A DNA stretch of 64,000 nt, from positions 461,293 through 525,292 of the forward strand of contig VXAY01002605.1 in assembly GCA_013399855.1 (NCBI GenBank). The letters are read 5' to 3'. Position 1 is the first letter of the stretch, and each line of letters begins with the position of its first letter. Origin of the DNA: Oxyruncus cristatus. Its lineage: Eukaryota; Chordata; Aves; Passeriformes; Cotingidae. A program made the translations under genes and the position numbers. This document shows positions 37,531-50,200 of this stretch, in pieces. The notes below the pieces were generated by a model. That model saw only the letters and a list, made by a program, of their open reading frames with translations. It had not been told where the DNA came from and searched no databases.

Positions 37531-38982
37531 ATTGACTGTCTTATGTGAAGGACAAGACGTTATCCCTGATAAGTCTTTTCATTCCAGCTGTACCTTCAGT
37601 TTTCCCATGGGGTCAGAGTCCTACTCTTCCAGGTACTGCATACAGAAAAAGATGGATATCCCTAGTCTTAAAAAGGCTTTCTCTGTATCTGAGGCACAGA
37701 AGAAGACAATCTATTATCACACACTCTCCTTTGCACATTAAAGCACCATTCAAACAACTTGCAGATTGAGGTCTGAATGAAAAGACTGTTAAATAACAGT
37801 ATCTGTAATGCAATGAGGTCTACAGTTAAGGCCTAAGCAGGAAAATTAAGCCTGAAAACATCTAAGAAAATAATGGACATTCTTAACTTTGTTTTAGCAA
37901 GTAACGAAAAAAATGGTAGAATAGTAAACAGGAAAACACAAATGTATGCTGTTAATCTGAAATAAGAATAGTACTGGAAAATCTGCTTACAGTGAATCCC
38001 ATGATTTGGATTAATTATAATTAAGAAAATAACATATTTCTGTATAAAACATGGGGTCCAGCAGTGGAGTGCAAATATCAGAGGGCGAAGTTGGTGTAAG
38101 AAAGCAAAGATGGAGAACTGAACAGAGCAAGATCACAGCAGAGGTTAAGACAAACAAGACATTTTTAAAGTACATACAGAAGGAGAGGGCAGTGAAGGAG
38201 ACAGAAGGGCCTCTTAAAAGTGGTATGGGTAATTTATTGGCACAAGTAGTAAGGGCATTGTTTAAGGGGGGAAAAAATGAAATGAATTCCTCGCCTGAGT
38301 GTGCAGAGAGGAGAGGGGACAGATGCTAGAAAGAGACATAAATTTCCGTGAGGAGAAAGAAAATTGCTTAAGGAAATCAAGATCATGCCAGTGCTGGTGA
38401 TCAAGAATGTGGAATGTCAGAAAAGAAAAAAAAAGATAAAAAATGCAGGAACAAACGTGATGTATCCCAAAATCTAAGGGAGAGGAGAAGAAATATTGCA
38501 AAGACTCTCAGAACCTGGAAGGCACTTGGGGGGAAGCTGTATGTGCTGGGAGAAATCTGACACTGTTCTACCATATGGTTAAAGCTAAATTCAGGTTGTG
38601 GATGCCACCCAGCAAGCTGGTATTTTTGCTTCAAAGACCTTTTGGCAGTAAAGGAAATTTTACTAGTAATAAAAAGGCCAGTCTGATTTGCTTCCTTCTT
38701 ACTCGCCCAGTTTCCTTTCCACCACCTTCTTTTTGCAAAGTCAGCGTGTGACAAAAAGGGTGCCTGCAAGGCAGAGTTCCTGAGGAGCAGTGTGGTCACC
38801 ATGCTTCCCCACAGCCCATCCCAAACCCCCTACTGTAGCTGCAGTGCTCCGTGCCACTGCCAGTGTGCATTTCTACTTTGAATATTAAGTTTTTAGAAAA
38901 CAGAAGCCTTACCAAACACATAGAAAATCCACGTTAATTTGGAAAATCAGTGACCTCAGTCCATAAGAGCTACAGATCCTAA

Positions 38983-39060
38983 AGGACTTGGCCCCACACA
39001 CACCAGTTCAGCTTTATTCTGTTAACTCCAATGGAACTGCATGAACATCCATCTTAGCAC
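38983..39060. repeat. Possible ancient sauropsid repeat scrap
   Basis: ACTTGGCCCCACACACACCA and GTTAACTCCAATGGAACTGC echo blocks of old reptile and bird repeats (cacaccagtt, then ttaactccaatggaact). The similarity is weak and judged by eye. Chance is not excluded. Confidence 0.22.
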
Positions 39061-39429
39061 ACGTGTTTCTGCTCCAGTGAAGAAGCAGTAATTAAACTGG
39101 ACCTACAGCATGTATATCATACAAGTGGAAATAGAAAGCAGACCAGTAGAAGGACTGATGTTGGAGGGAGATGGTGTCAATGACATGCACTTAAGCAAAG
39201 AAAGTCAAGCCCTAAAAGAATTTGTGGGGAATTTGGCTACACTAAGAATAGACGGTACTTGGAGAGGCAACGGGGCAGCTGCTATTCGTAGAAGTTTGGA
39301 ATGGCTATTCTAAGCCTAGTGAGCAAGTATTCAAAGGTGGTAAATACTGAAGGATATGCACAGATGCTACCAGGAAAAAAAAAAATTGCTGATTGAAGAG
39401 CATGATCAGGCAAGGTGCTGAGTGCCAGT

Positions 39430-39590
39430 TCCTCAAAGGAGATATACCGATCTATACCAGTTGAAATCCAGCCCCTACATGCTTCCTTCTACTCCTAGCA
39501 ATGAGATTTCAGAGCTCTGAATCATGCAGGAACATTTTTTCACTATGCAGGATTATACTGCCAGGGCCTAATTCCACTGATATCAAGGGT
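39430..39590. repeat. Possible ancient sauropsid repeat scrap
   Basis: AGGTGCTGAGTGCCAGTTCC, then TATACCAGTTGAAATCCAGCC, then GGGCCTAATTCCACTGATAT follow a pattern seen in old sauropsid interspersed repeats (ggtgctgagcacc, ttacaccagctgaggatctggcc). Three weak blocks in a row are better than one, but identity is unproven. Confidence 0.25.
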
Positions 39591-42500
39591 GGACCTTTGA
39601 ACAGCTCCAAGGTTTGGTATGGACTTTCAGTGAGCATGCCTAGTCTCATCATCTACAGCACTTCCCAAATTACCACTGAGTACCTGTCTTTACTCACCTG
39701 GGGATGGCTTTGATAACACTCCCAATCAGAACATAAACTAAGGCCATGAAAGAGTTGATTCTGGGTGGAACTGCTTGCATCAGATTCACACAGTGCAGGT
39801 GTGGGGAGCACAACAGGCAGGATTCAGATACAGGGTGTGAAACGTCAGTGATCAGTGGCCAGGGGCTGTGCTCTGTACTCTTCGGGTGAAACTCTGCCCA
39901 GCAATCACTTATCAACTTTTGCAGACAATAATGACATGCCTCAAATAAATAGAAGTGCAACTGAGAAATTTAGGACAAGACAGAAATAAGAGCAGAAGCT
40001 GTAACTCCTTGGAAGATTTATAATTTATGACCATTCCATGGCATGAGTTCAGCTGTGACCTCTCAGCTGGCAGCTGTCTTTATGCTGCTTTCCCCTTCCA
40101 CCTGCCTAGTGAGAAAACAGCCACAGTCTCTGTGAGCATGGATAAATCTGTCACACTGACTTACACAATGAACTCTCTGGAGGGAGACTGAAGTAGTCCA
40201 GAGAATAAATCTAGCCATCAGAAACAGTAGCAAGGTTGTCCAAGTTTACAGCATCTCCTTTTAACCCCTTTGGTGTGGACCTCAGTAGCAATAATTATAA
40301 CTGGCACTATCTGACAAGCCAAAGCTGGGAATCCTCTGCAGCATGATGGATGTCTTGCTCGGGACAAGTCAAGAGTGGGACACAAAAAAGCATCTGGGAC
40401 AGGACAAGGTTGCAATACACAGCTCTCATCTGAGGTGGCAGCCCTAGGCTTTAAAGCCTTACCCAAGGACATCCAGGTGGGAAAAAATGGTTTTACAAGA
40501 GAAAAATGTCTTTGCAGAAGTGTTAAGATCACAAGGACAAAGCACTGAATTAGATCATTAGATTTTAAGGCCAAAAAAGCATTATAAGTTTAGATGGATT
40601 ATCAGAGTCCTTCCACTCCTCCTACCTTCTGATAGGAATATGGCAGATACTAAATTGATGCTGAATATAAACCGTGCCAGAAAGACATCATCCTCTAATA
40701 AAAACCCTCTAAGGCAAAGTGTCTTGGTGTGCTCCAGCAAAGTGCTGTAACCAAACTGAATGGCTGGCTGGGAGTGGGGTTTACAGTTTGTAAAAGAAAC
40801 TAGTGTTATTTTTAAATAAACAGTTTTAAAAAAAGCAAATATCAGATACCACTTTTTGCTCATGACTAGTATTTAGAATTTATAACTAAACTTATAAGGA
40901 CTTTGCGCTGTGATTCTTCTGTGTTGTAAGAGGTGATAAATTCATTTTAATAGGCAGTCAAAGACAGGCCCATCACTGTAGCTTACCTTGAACATCTCCT
41001 GCATATGTGCTTGGACATCTTTCAAAGAGATTTAGAACACCTATGACATCTGTTGAGCCACACAGAAATAGGACCTTAGTACAGAGGCAAGGAAACTACG
41101 GTATTGTACAACATTATGGCCAGGACCAGTGCCAACACCACAAAATCCCCTCCAGGCAAGCCCATTATTCTCACCAGACCTTTGTTTTATTCACACAATT
41201 TCTTTCTCCTGTAGCCCTAGTTTGCATCTGAGCTTGATACTGTCTCATGAACAAGGAAAGTCAATCTAAAACATCTGCCAAGCCTCACTCAACTTCACCA
41301 TACCATGGCTTTGTTCTGAAGACAGCAGTAAATGGTAGAACCAGTGGTTGAAGAGAGACTCCTGCACCCACTTTCTCTGCTGTAAAGGCTGCTCTGTAGC
41401 AAGGATTATTTTAATTTTTCTTCCACACCGTGAAGAGTGCACTGCAACTGGTCTACCCCACCCCTCTATCATCTTGTTCCTCATTCCTGTTTTGCGTAAG
41501 ATTTACAGAGTCAAAGCCCTCTGCAATCTTGTCTGTGTTCTTCAAACCTTATCGCACTCACCAGACACAGCTTTCTTCTATTGTGCTTCAGTTCTTTCCA
41601 CCCTTTTTCCTGCAGTGCTTAGATTTCAGAGTTCCACAACATTTGCCATTCCTTAACTAACAGAGAGGAAACTATTGCACAAAAGGAATATTTTTTGTCT
41701 GGAACTCATGAAATTACAAGGCTTTCTATTCTGTTATGGCAGTAACAAACCTTCTGGTCTCTAGGCTTTTGTCATTAGCAATAACAAGATATTTCCCTCA
41801 GTCCTTACCAAAGCAGTCTTCCTGCTTTGTACCCAAAACCTTCAAAGAACATGGGGGCCTCTGATGGGATGCAAAAGAGCACTGACCGAAGGAGGGCTCA
41901 GTTTTCCATAAGGGTTTCATGCTAAGATTGAATGTCAAACCCAATAACCAGAGGCACCTAGTAGGAGTCAACTTTCAACTACCTTGAGAAGCTCTTTTGG
42001 CATTGAAGCAGCCTGGAAGTAAGGAATTGGTCTGTGAACCTTCAATGTGCTTTTCTAAGGGGAAAAGAAAAAAACCCCAAAACTGTCAAGAACTTCTGTA
42101 CAAGTGTCCCTGTCCAAGTACCACAGTAAAGTTATGAACAACTGTGTGAAGAAATCCTGCAATGTGCTGCTCAGGCTGCTAAAGCCAGATGTTCAAAGGT
42201 GCCGAGTGCCCTCAACTTCCCATGACCTGAAGGGAGCAGGGGGATACTTAAACACTTTTACTACCTTGCAGAACTGGGCACTGAGCAAAACACCTTGCAC
42301 GTGTTTTTCTCTTTAATGCGTCTCTCTCACATGCATTTGCACATTGCTTAATTAGCTGATTCTGAAAGCCTTTTGTAAGAAGCTGCACGAGGCACATTCC
42401 AGTAACAGAGAGGGAAAGCATTTTTCAAGACTTAGTTCATAAAAGCACTGTGGTAATCTTAATATCCCAGATATTGTTGACAGTACAGCAGTGCAATATA

Positions 42501-43176
42501 GCATAACTGTGTGCTGGCTGAGGTAATGATCGTGTGGCATGTGACAGAAAGAGGGAGAGAGGGAGAACAAGATACTGGCCAGCAGAGGAAAATTGCTGTG
42601 CCTTGTTGGTCTCCTAGCAGATTTTTTCCCGGCCTCTCTCTCCTTTGTTTCAGATGTTATCCTTCCTTTTCTTGCCTTCTTTCCCACAATATGACTTGTA
42701 TCTTCACAGGGCCTCACAGCTCAGTTAAGAGTTTATTCCCCCCATGGCATTAGATACTTGTTACATGGCAGAAAACTGACATCACTTTCTTCGAGATCAA
42801 AGATATCTGCAAGCATGTGTTCTGACCCTCCTAAGTGATGTTCCTGCTCAGACTGCAAAAATCCCTTTCTAAGCATCTCTATCTTCAGGAATATGATTTT
42901 CCATCCTCCCTCTCTTTTGCACAGAGTAAAGGGCAACATCTGTCTTGTCTGAACCAAAAAAAACTCTAAACATGACAGAGGATGTGATGAAAACAGGTAA
43001 ATCAACACACCCAATATCTTCACCAAAACAGTGACACAAACTGTCAAAGTGGATCTGATCACATAAGTCCCTCAAGTTCTGAGCAAGTCCCCCAAGACTA
43101 TATCTAACTAAGCACAAAAGGAACACCTTCAAGAAATTATTCCAATGAGCATGAATTTTCACAGGTTAATTTTTTG

Positions 43177-43194
43177 AAAAAAAAAAAAAAAAAA
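43177..43194. repeat. Poly(A) tract, 18 bases
   Basis: Simple homopolymer, with no sign that it ends a retroposed sequence. Confidence 0.85.
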
Positions 43195-43618
43195 GTCACT
43201 TGTCAGAGGTTATATTCTAACCTGAACCACAATGATTTATTCTCATGATCTCCACTGCTGACCTTCTCCACATACTGTGTGACGGTGCACAACTTGCTTG
43301 GATTACCAGCAAGGTTCCCCTCAGTACACTGGTCGCTGTCCAGCCACCATGGTGGTGTCTGAAGTGATGGATTGAGAGAGCTCAGAGAGTCACAGCACAT
43401 GGTGCTACGACTGTAGCAAGCTGTTTTATTCTTCCTTGCCATTCATGTCTGAAAATGGGATATTATTGCTGGGCCTGGATGTGGAAACTCAAAAAAAAAA
43501 GTTCTGGGGAATAGCAGTAGGGAATGTTGCTTGCTCAGCAAGATTTGGGAAGAAAGGAAATGATCTATTTTGTGAATTGAAATTATCCCCTTAATGAATT
43601 TGGCTCACTATTTCTAGT

Positions 43619-43650
43619 AAAAAAAAAAACAAAACCAAAAAAAAAAAAAC
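43619..43650. repeat. A-rich tract with CAAAA units
   Basis: Two long A runs separated by C and CC interruptions. It is low complexity only. Confidence 0.85.
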
Positions 43651-44158
43651 AACCCTTCATGCTTTATTTTTGTTTAAAAAAATGTGTCAACTATCCAAAA
43701 ATACTGAACAGCTGTCCTGAAATAGCAGATTTTCCTGTATGTTTTTTTTATGATTCAGTCCATTCCATAATTTTGGAATGAGAATTGCAGACAGTTCTAT
43801 TTTGCTTGCTAGAAATATGCATAATATGGCATGTCCCTCATAATCTTCTGTGATTAATGTATAAAAACACTCAGAACATATTTATACGATGGTTTGTAGA
43901 ATTATAGAGATTGATCTTGGTTTCACTCACAGCCAATGGCTAAGGAGCACTTTAATCTGCTACAGGTGAAAAGGTAATGCAAACACTCTCGTGTTTATTT
44001 AGGACAGCTATTGGGAATATTTCATGCCATATTTCAAATACAAATAGTCTTTGGCTGTCTCCAAGTCAAGGAAATATAAAGTCATTAGTATATGGTTTTC
44101 TACAATCTATAGTAAATATTAAAATTACACAGGTCATTTGACCCAAATTGAGATTTCT

Positions 44159-44326
44159 GCCTAGTTTCTTCACAATCTTGGCTTCCAGGGGACTGTGAGA
44201 GGAAGCAGTCTCCACCATGGCAGCGCAGTGCTGCAAAGCCCACTCCATAATGTAGTGGGAATGGTATTTCAGGACATTCTTGGCAAAGGCTTCAAACCCC
44301 TCAAAGACTGAGAGAGACTGTTGCCT
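44159..44326 (-). CDS. Candidate coding exon or retrocopy fragment (unidentified)
   Basis: Read on the minus strand, about 56 codons look protein-like. The residues run through SVFEGFEAFAKNVLKYHSHY, IMEWALQHCAAMVETASS and HSPLEAKIVKKLG. By my count 35 of 56 third positions are G or C, while the surrounding DNA is AT-rich. Directly upstream the minus strand reads TTTCTTTATTGACTCAG, a reasonable splice acceptor. The frame has no ATG at its start (the open frame begins at a TTG). Beyond LG the frame stays open to 44066 but turns AT-rich and random-looking. No good donor is seen; the GTGAAG within the IVKK codons is weak. I do not recognise the family. It may be an exon of a minus-strand gene, a decayed retrocopy, or chance. 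Confidence 0.28.
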
Positions 44327-46163
44327 CTGAGTCAATAAAGAAACCCCCTTTGCCCTTAAAGACTAAAAAGTGCTTTTTAAAAATTTTTTTATGCAAATAG
44401 TCTGGAATCTTTTTATTTTTTTTCCCCCTTACAGGTTAAGATCCTCACCTTATGTCAGCTGAATTTCCACTTTGGCATTTACCCTCAAAAAGAACTCTCC
44501 AAGGAAGACCTTATACATGCCAGCTGTACTTAATGTTCAGCAGGTTAGTTGAGATGATTATTTTATGCAGGCTTGGACTCATTTTCATAGCAACAAAGGA
44601 ATATCCCACAAGGATCTAAGAAGTGAGTTGTCCCATGCAAACCCACTCATTCCATAGAGCACCCATTCTGTAGGGTCACGATTTACTCCACCTACTACTT
44701 CTCAAGAGGTTTGTATTCTTCTGCAAGCTGAAATTCCAAGACTAAAATTACCTAGTGTGTTTCATGGGATAAGGAATGCATCTCCATCCCAAGCCCTTCA
44801 TGCGATATTGTCTTAATTTTATTCATATGCTCGGACAAAACACTAAGTCAAGGAACACTTAAACAATTAATGACAGGCTAAAGCTCCAGCAGCAGCAAAA
44901 TGCACATGTATCAAGTAGCATTCAGATTCCCACCACCCACCATCTTTCCGGAATCCCCATCTGCTTAATCTCTTTCTTTGCCGAGTACCTGGAAGGCCTC
45001 AGGTTTAGTAGCTTTTTTCAGTTCATCTCTGTTCTGTAAAACCATGGAGAGAGACTGGGGGGTGGGGGGAAAAATTTCAAAATATATCAGGAGAGATCAA
45101 AACAATCCCAGACATGTTCTGAACCATAACAACATCTGATACAGAGGCTACAACTTATGAAGTCAGTCAGATTTTTGCTGCCTGATCTTCAAGGTGAGTT
45201 TGGCTCATGATACAGCCTGACATAACTTATTGCCTGAAGCCCAGAGTACCATAGCCCAGCCTTGCAGCGATGAGGAAACTGTGCACAACTGCTGAGTTAC
45301 TTTTCATTTACTTTAAATATACAAGTGACCCAAGTAGTCAGTCAGTCATGAACAGCAATATATGAAGCCTTGGGCATCTTTAGTCAAACAGACTGTAAAT
45401 ATTGGACAGAAACTACCTCCAGTAGAGAGGGTTACTCTGAAAAATAAACTCCAGTTATTTGTTCAGATGACAACTCACTTCAGTCTAAGGGTAGGTATAA
45501 AAGAGCAGCCAGATACTAATGCACCAGGGCTTGGGAGACTTGGCTGCAGTACCTCGTTCTAATAAGGACTTTATGTGCAATTTACACTCATAAGAGTTAC
45601 TACCAACTTTAGGCACCTGAGTTAGGAGCTGAGAACCTGCACATATTCAACAAAGACAGACAAGATTCCTGAAGTGGTCAGACTTCAGCAAAAAGCTGCT
45701 TTTCTACCTCAATTGCAGAAGCAATTTTATTCATTCCTGACACTGGGTGAAAAATACACCCCACCGGTGCACAGCTCTTTCTCTTGACCTCCTCATAGAC
45801 CCTTGGAACATGAGGAGATGCCAACCATGTTTATTTGCATCATCTGACACATGGGGAATTTGCATCTCGGTGGAGTATATGAGCAGTGATAGGCATGTCA
45901 CCACGAAAAGCTTTACTGCGGGTGGCTTAAATGCATAACTGTGGCACATGGTTGTATGAACACTGAGACCAATCCTCTCTGCATTATCAGTGGCTGGGTA
46001 ATCTTAAGGAGCTCCTTCTGAGCAGGTAAAGACAGATAGCACCAATTGGAAAGCCTTCACTTCATACACCTCGTGACTTTGTGCAGAGGGAGCGAATGTA
46101 TGAACATCCTTGAGACTCTTCTCAGAGTTTAAAAAGCATTTCAGTGATACTCTAAGGCACATG
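44327..46163. other. Non-coding DNA, no gene recognised
   Basis: A plus-strand acceptor-like tract and AG ending at 44434, with a CAG|GTTAGT donor at 44543/44544, could frame a 109-base exon. No open frame spans it, so only a non-coding exon would be possible. An isolated G6-T-G6 run lies at 45057-45069. I see nothing else. Confidence 0.5.
45057..45069. repeat. G-rich run (two G6 tracts)
   Basis: Six Gs, one T, six Gs on the plus strand. It has too few runs for a canonical intramolecular G-quadruplex, though intermolecular or two-run forms are possible. Confidence 0.8.
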
Positions 46164-46257
46164 GTGTGACTCTTGGGGATGGTTCTGTGCAGGGCTAATG
46201 GTTGGACTTGATGGTCCTTGTGTGTCCCTTCCAACTCAGTGTATTCTGTGATTCTTG
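46164..46257 (+). mobile_element. CR1 LINE (or CR1-tailed SINE) 3' end
   Basis: The plus strand reads GGTTCTGTGCAGGGCTAATG, then GTTGGACTTGATGGTCCTTG, then GTCCCTTCCAACTCAGTGTA, and ends in ATTCTGTGATTCT. This is the sense-strand CR1 3' end with its terminal octamer motif. Only about 95 bp remain. Because some avian SINEs borrowed a CR1 tail, a SINE origin is possible, but no tRNA-like head is visible upstream. The minus frame at 46004-46366 passes through it and is not a gene. Confidence 0.88.
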
Positions 46258-47132
46258 CAAAGGTATTCCTACCGCAAGAAACGGGTGGGCTGGACAGACA
46301 GCGCATGCTGAGAAGCTGATGGAGTCCCAGCCTCCAAAATAAAATTGATTCACTACCTTTTATCAATTCTAAATCCTTATGTTAAAAATAAATAATAATA
46401 ATAATTCCACAGCACCACCCGACTTTTCCCTGGAACATGCTTCTAGCATTCAAGCACAGTGTTAGTATGCAGAGGGGTTAGAGAGAACAAAGTCAGATCA
46501 AAATATCATTTCATCCCTTGGGTCCACAAGTTATTGGCTGTGAATGTAAAGGAATTATCACATACAAACTTAATTCTACAGGCGACCTGGTAGGAATGTA
46601 CTCACCTTCAGATAAAGATCTTTCACAGGGAGCAGTAGAAATGTTCTGTTCCTTCAATATCTTTTCATTTCTTTTCAAGCATTTATACAAGTATTCAGGG
46701 GCTTAACCAGAAATGAAAGTAATTCATTTGAAGTTATGTGTATTAAGAGGCTCTGGGACTCCTCTACCTGTCTGACTGTGCTAAAGATTTTGTTAGCTGA
46801 CTCCTTTTTTTAGCTCTGGTAACTACCAGTAAATCCCAGGACTGGATTATTCTGTCTACCTGAAACTAATTCTCTTTTCACACTGAGAAGCATTCAAAGC
46901 TTTTGAAAATGTATGGGATTCATTCAGCATATTTACTAAAGAATTTAGTTGTAATCACTTATAAACATCTGTTGCATTTTAGCTCCATAAAGTGTAAATA
47001 ATAACATGTGCACATTGGATGTCATCTCTTGAAAAAAGAAGAAAAAAGTTACATTTCTCTTACCCAGCTCTTGATTGCCAAAAATAAAAAAGGAGAAAAG
47101 AAAAAAAGTACAACACAGGGCTTGGGAAAGCA
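46258..47132. other. Non-coding DNA, no gene recognised
   Basis: Holds an (AAT)n run at 46391-46406 and A-rich sequence near 47020-47108. No convincing frame, splice pattern or further transposon similarity is seen. Confidence 0.6.
46391..46406. repeat. (AAT)n simple repeat
   Basis: About five AAT units, directly visible. It is an ordinary microsatellite. Confidence 0.85.
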
Positions 47133-47215
47133 GAGTTGATTAATGGACTAGCCTGTTAAACCATCTGCTCTTGAGGACCCAGCTCTGAATCCCAGTGCCC
47201 CTCGCTGGGTCAGCA
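47133..47215 (+). repeat. Possible tRNA-derived SINE relic
   Basis: GTTGATTAATGGACTAGCCT sits where an A box and start of a tRNA-like head would be. GAGGACCCAGCTCTGAATCC then CAGTGCCCC follows about 30 bases later and is near the B box (GGTTCRAATCC) of tRNA-headed SINEs. Spacing and order fit, but both boxes are damaged. The element cannot be active. Confidence 0.33.
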
Positions 47216-50200
47216 CTTTTTCTGTTGCTCAGAAGCGACATTAACTCTGCTGGCCTTTGCTTTTAGGAAGGAAGAAAGAAACTGTTCATGGAATTTCATT
47301 TGCCTTGAAAAACATAAATATCTTCCCAGATCCTGAGCACCAGCGTTAGCAAAGTTTAGTGAAAAGGAAGTATTGGATCAGCATTGCCTTTCAAAAAAAA
47401 AAATTCAGGTAATGCTAAAACTCTCTGTGAGCAGAGATTAATCTGATCATCCTTGGAGTGGAATGTCATAAAATTTAACGAAATAAAAAGGGAACCTGGG
47501 GCTTCTCTGTGGCACGTTGAATAAATGTGCTTCCTGACATTGTCTTTGATAGGGTCCCTATCAGTTTGTCACTTGGGCAAAAGGTAATGCTGGCCCAGCA
47601 ATAAACACTGTAATAATGTTCTGAACCCTTTGGACTAGATATCACAAAAACTGGGGCAGTCAAAATGCCATATAAAGTTAACTAAGCACAAAAGTGGAGG
47701 CCAGAGACAGATGCTGTGAGCTGGATGTCAGATCAAGGGATGAGATCAACAAGGTGCTTTAAGAGGTATTTCCTGGTTAACTCAGGAATCTTCAGCAACC
47801 TTTGTAGTCTTACATCCAAGCCTTATTAAAAGAACAGAGCATGGGTTTTATAAGGGACACAGAGATGCAAATACACACTCATTTGAACTCATCAGGTCCC
47901 ACTGGAACTGTTTTGGGTAGCTTCCCTCCCCAGTGCAATGTTTCAATTCAAATTATCAAAAATGATAATGAATAAAAGATACAATGAAGTGAGAGATTTC
48001 AGCTCTGAAAAAATGACATAACATTTGGTTTCTCCTCTCCAGTGCCAAGTGCCAAGTCTACTGCACAGACATTATTAGTAACTCCTTCTTTTTTCCCACC
48101 CCTATAAAATTTATTACCTATTTTTTTCATCTATAGTAACAATTAATTAGTAGTTTATTGGTATTTGAGTGTGAGAAGTATGTGGAAAATGATCAAAAAT
48201 ACTGATCACTACGATACAGACTTAGCTTCACTAAATGCCTACATAAAACCGTGATAATTCAAAGTTAGGAGCAACAAAAACGCAGCAACTATAAGTAAGG
48301 ATGGAACAACAAGTGTCCAGGATATGTTGCGCCTTAAGCGATCTCACAAGATCAGAAAGACTTGAGAAACTATTCCACTAGTATTGCTAGTCCCAAAATC
48401 CTCCACTATGGAAGAAATCTGCCTGTGGCTTTCAGTGCCAATACATTACTGCAGCGTTTCCTCAAGCAGCCACCGAGGAACAGGATTGCGAGGTACCAGT
48501 GATGTCCTAGCAATTTTAAATACACTTGTTTTTCAGTTCCAGTTTCAACTCGATGACTCTGAGCTGTGTTTAGTCTCTTACTCTAGATACCTCCCTTGCA
48601 CCATCGCTATTTCTTTAATTTGCAGGCTGTGGAGGGAGCCAGGAATCTCGAAGATCAGGAAATCTGAATGGCTTTCTCCTTTCATGTACCTAAATATATG
48701 TGTGTTTGTATGTAAATAGATTATGATTTGTCATAGTTGCCACTGACATGCTGCCGTGCTGCACAACAGAGAAGGTGGAATGTAGATCTGTACACATGCT
48801 GATACACGTACGTGTTTGCGTTAACACTGTGCATACGCCAGGCAGATAATACCATGACTTGGTGGCAAATAAGGCAGTATTGTCCCAGATGGGAAACACC
48901 AAAAGTGGCAATTTTTTCAACTTTAATGCAGTCTTCAAGTACTCTTGCTATGCCTTTCACAACACAGACAGAATCGTGATCCAGTGTTTTCAGACTTCAA
49001 TGATTAGCCATATGTGTTTCACGGAACGTGCTGAGTCAGATACCACTGCCAGCGCCCACTGAAGTCCCTGCACTTGCATGTGAATAACAGAAGAGAAAAT
49101 CTGCCTCTGATTACTGAAAAGTATGCTGCATTTTTCTCACAATTGCTAGTTTTTGCTGCTGGCAGTATAACATCTAACACTGGTTTATTGTATATCTCGC
49201 CCCTAGTTCCTTTACTCTTGAAGACATTGCAGGAGAAAAGTAACAAAACCGTGCTGTTCTCACCTCCCATCTTCCACGTGCCTGTGTGGTGCTGCTTCTT
49301 CCAGCATACCTTGCTCACTCTTCCCACAGCAGCCCATGTATTAGCATTGTTAGGTGAGTTATAAATGAAATCTCAGCCCTGCTGTGCTCTGTAGAATTAT
49401 GCTTCAAGAGACAGTCCCGAGTACCTACCAGTTCTAACAGATGAGACAAAACTGTTTGGAAGGAGAAACAAAGTACAGGTGAGACTAAATGACATACAAG
49501 AGTTAGAGGAAAGGAGTCTGGTTCGTTCTGCCTGTGCATTAATCCAACGGCTCTGTGCTTACCTCCATTTGTCTTTCAAAACCAGGGAGGAAGACAAGAT
49601 TGGGCTGCAAGATTCTTCACATTGAATGGACAAGGAATGTTAGAAACAAGCAGTAATGGGCGGCTTCTGAATGAAACAGTCTTGACATAGTGAACATCGC
49701 AGAACATTAGAGCAATGTCAATATTTATTGTACAGATAAGTGTATTGATTGCACAGTAAAATGATCCAGAGTAATATATGCTATAATAATAATTGAATTC
49801 CATTCAGAAAAACAGCACTGACATGCAGAGAAAGAAAAAAAAATTACAAAATACTATATCCATTTATTAAATTAGCTCATGTGGGCATCCAGTTGCTGAG
49901 CAAATAGGAATAGCTACTACAAAGCACTAGACACCTCGCACGAGCAAAGCAAAAAGAAACAAAGGCCACATTTCTAAAAGACTCCATTTATAACTTGTCA
50001 GGGTTTGCCAGTTCAGAGCAGCTGAGAAATTAGCTGTGGCACTAGACAGCTCAAAGTCTGTAAAGTGCCCTGTATCCTCTCTTACTCTTTTGCCTTTTCT
50101 TATGCATGACTAATGAGTTTCTACATTCAGCATTACCACACAACACATCAATGCAAACACTGTGCTATGCTTTGACCATGAGGGCATTACCATTTACAGG

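Larger units (their letters stand above)
37531..44158. other. Non-coding DNA, no gene recognised
   Basis: Long but unsupported frames lie at 38401-38802, 40218-40574 and 42352-42717 (all minus, 118-133 codons) and 38051-38329 (plus, in purine-rich DNA). None has a domain or coding-like composition that I can defend. About 38040-38510 is notably purine-rich on the plus strand. Scraps resembling old palindromic repeats occur near 38983-39060 and 39430-39590. A-rich tracts lie at 43177-43194 and 43619-43650. About 42310-42540 is AT-rich, non-repetitive and motif-dense. Confidence 0.55.

Noticed and set aside
38401..38802. 133-codon minus-strand frame, the longest in the window
   Set aside because: It starts from a non-ATG-like context in purine/pyrimidine-skewed DNA. 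The Phe/Ser-rich C-terminal end reflects that skew.
40218..40574. 118-codon minus-strand frame with Cys-rich stretches
   Set aside because: No regular Cys spacing that would suggest a zinc finger or disulfide domain; judged a chance frame.
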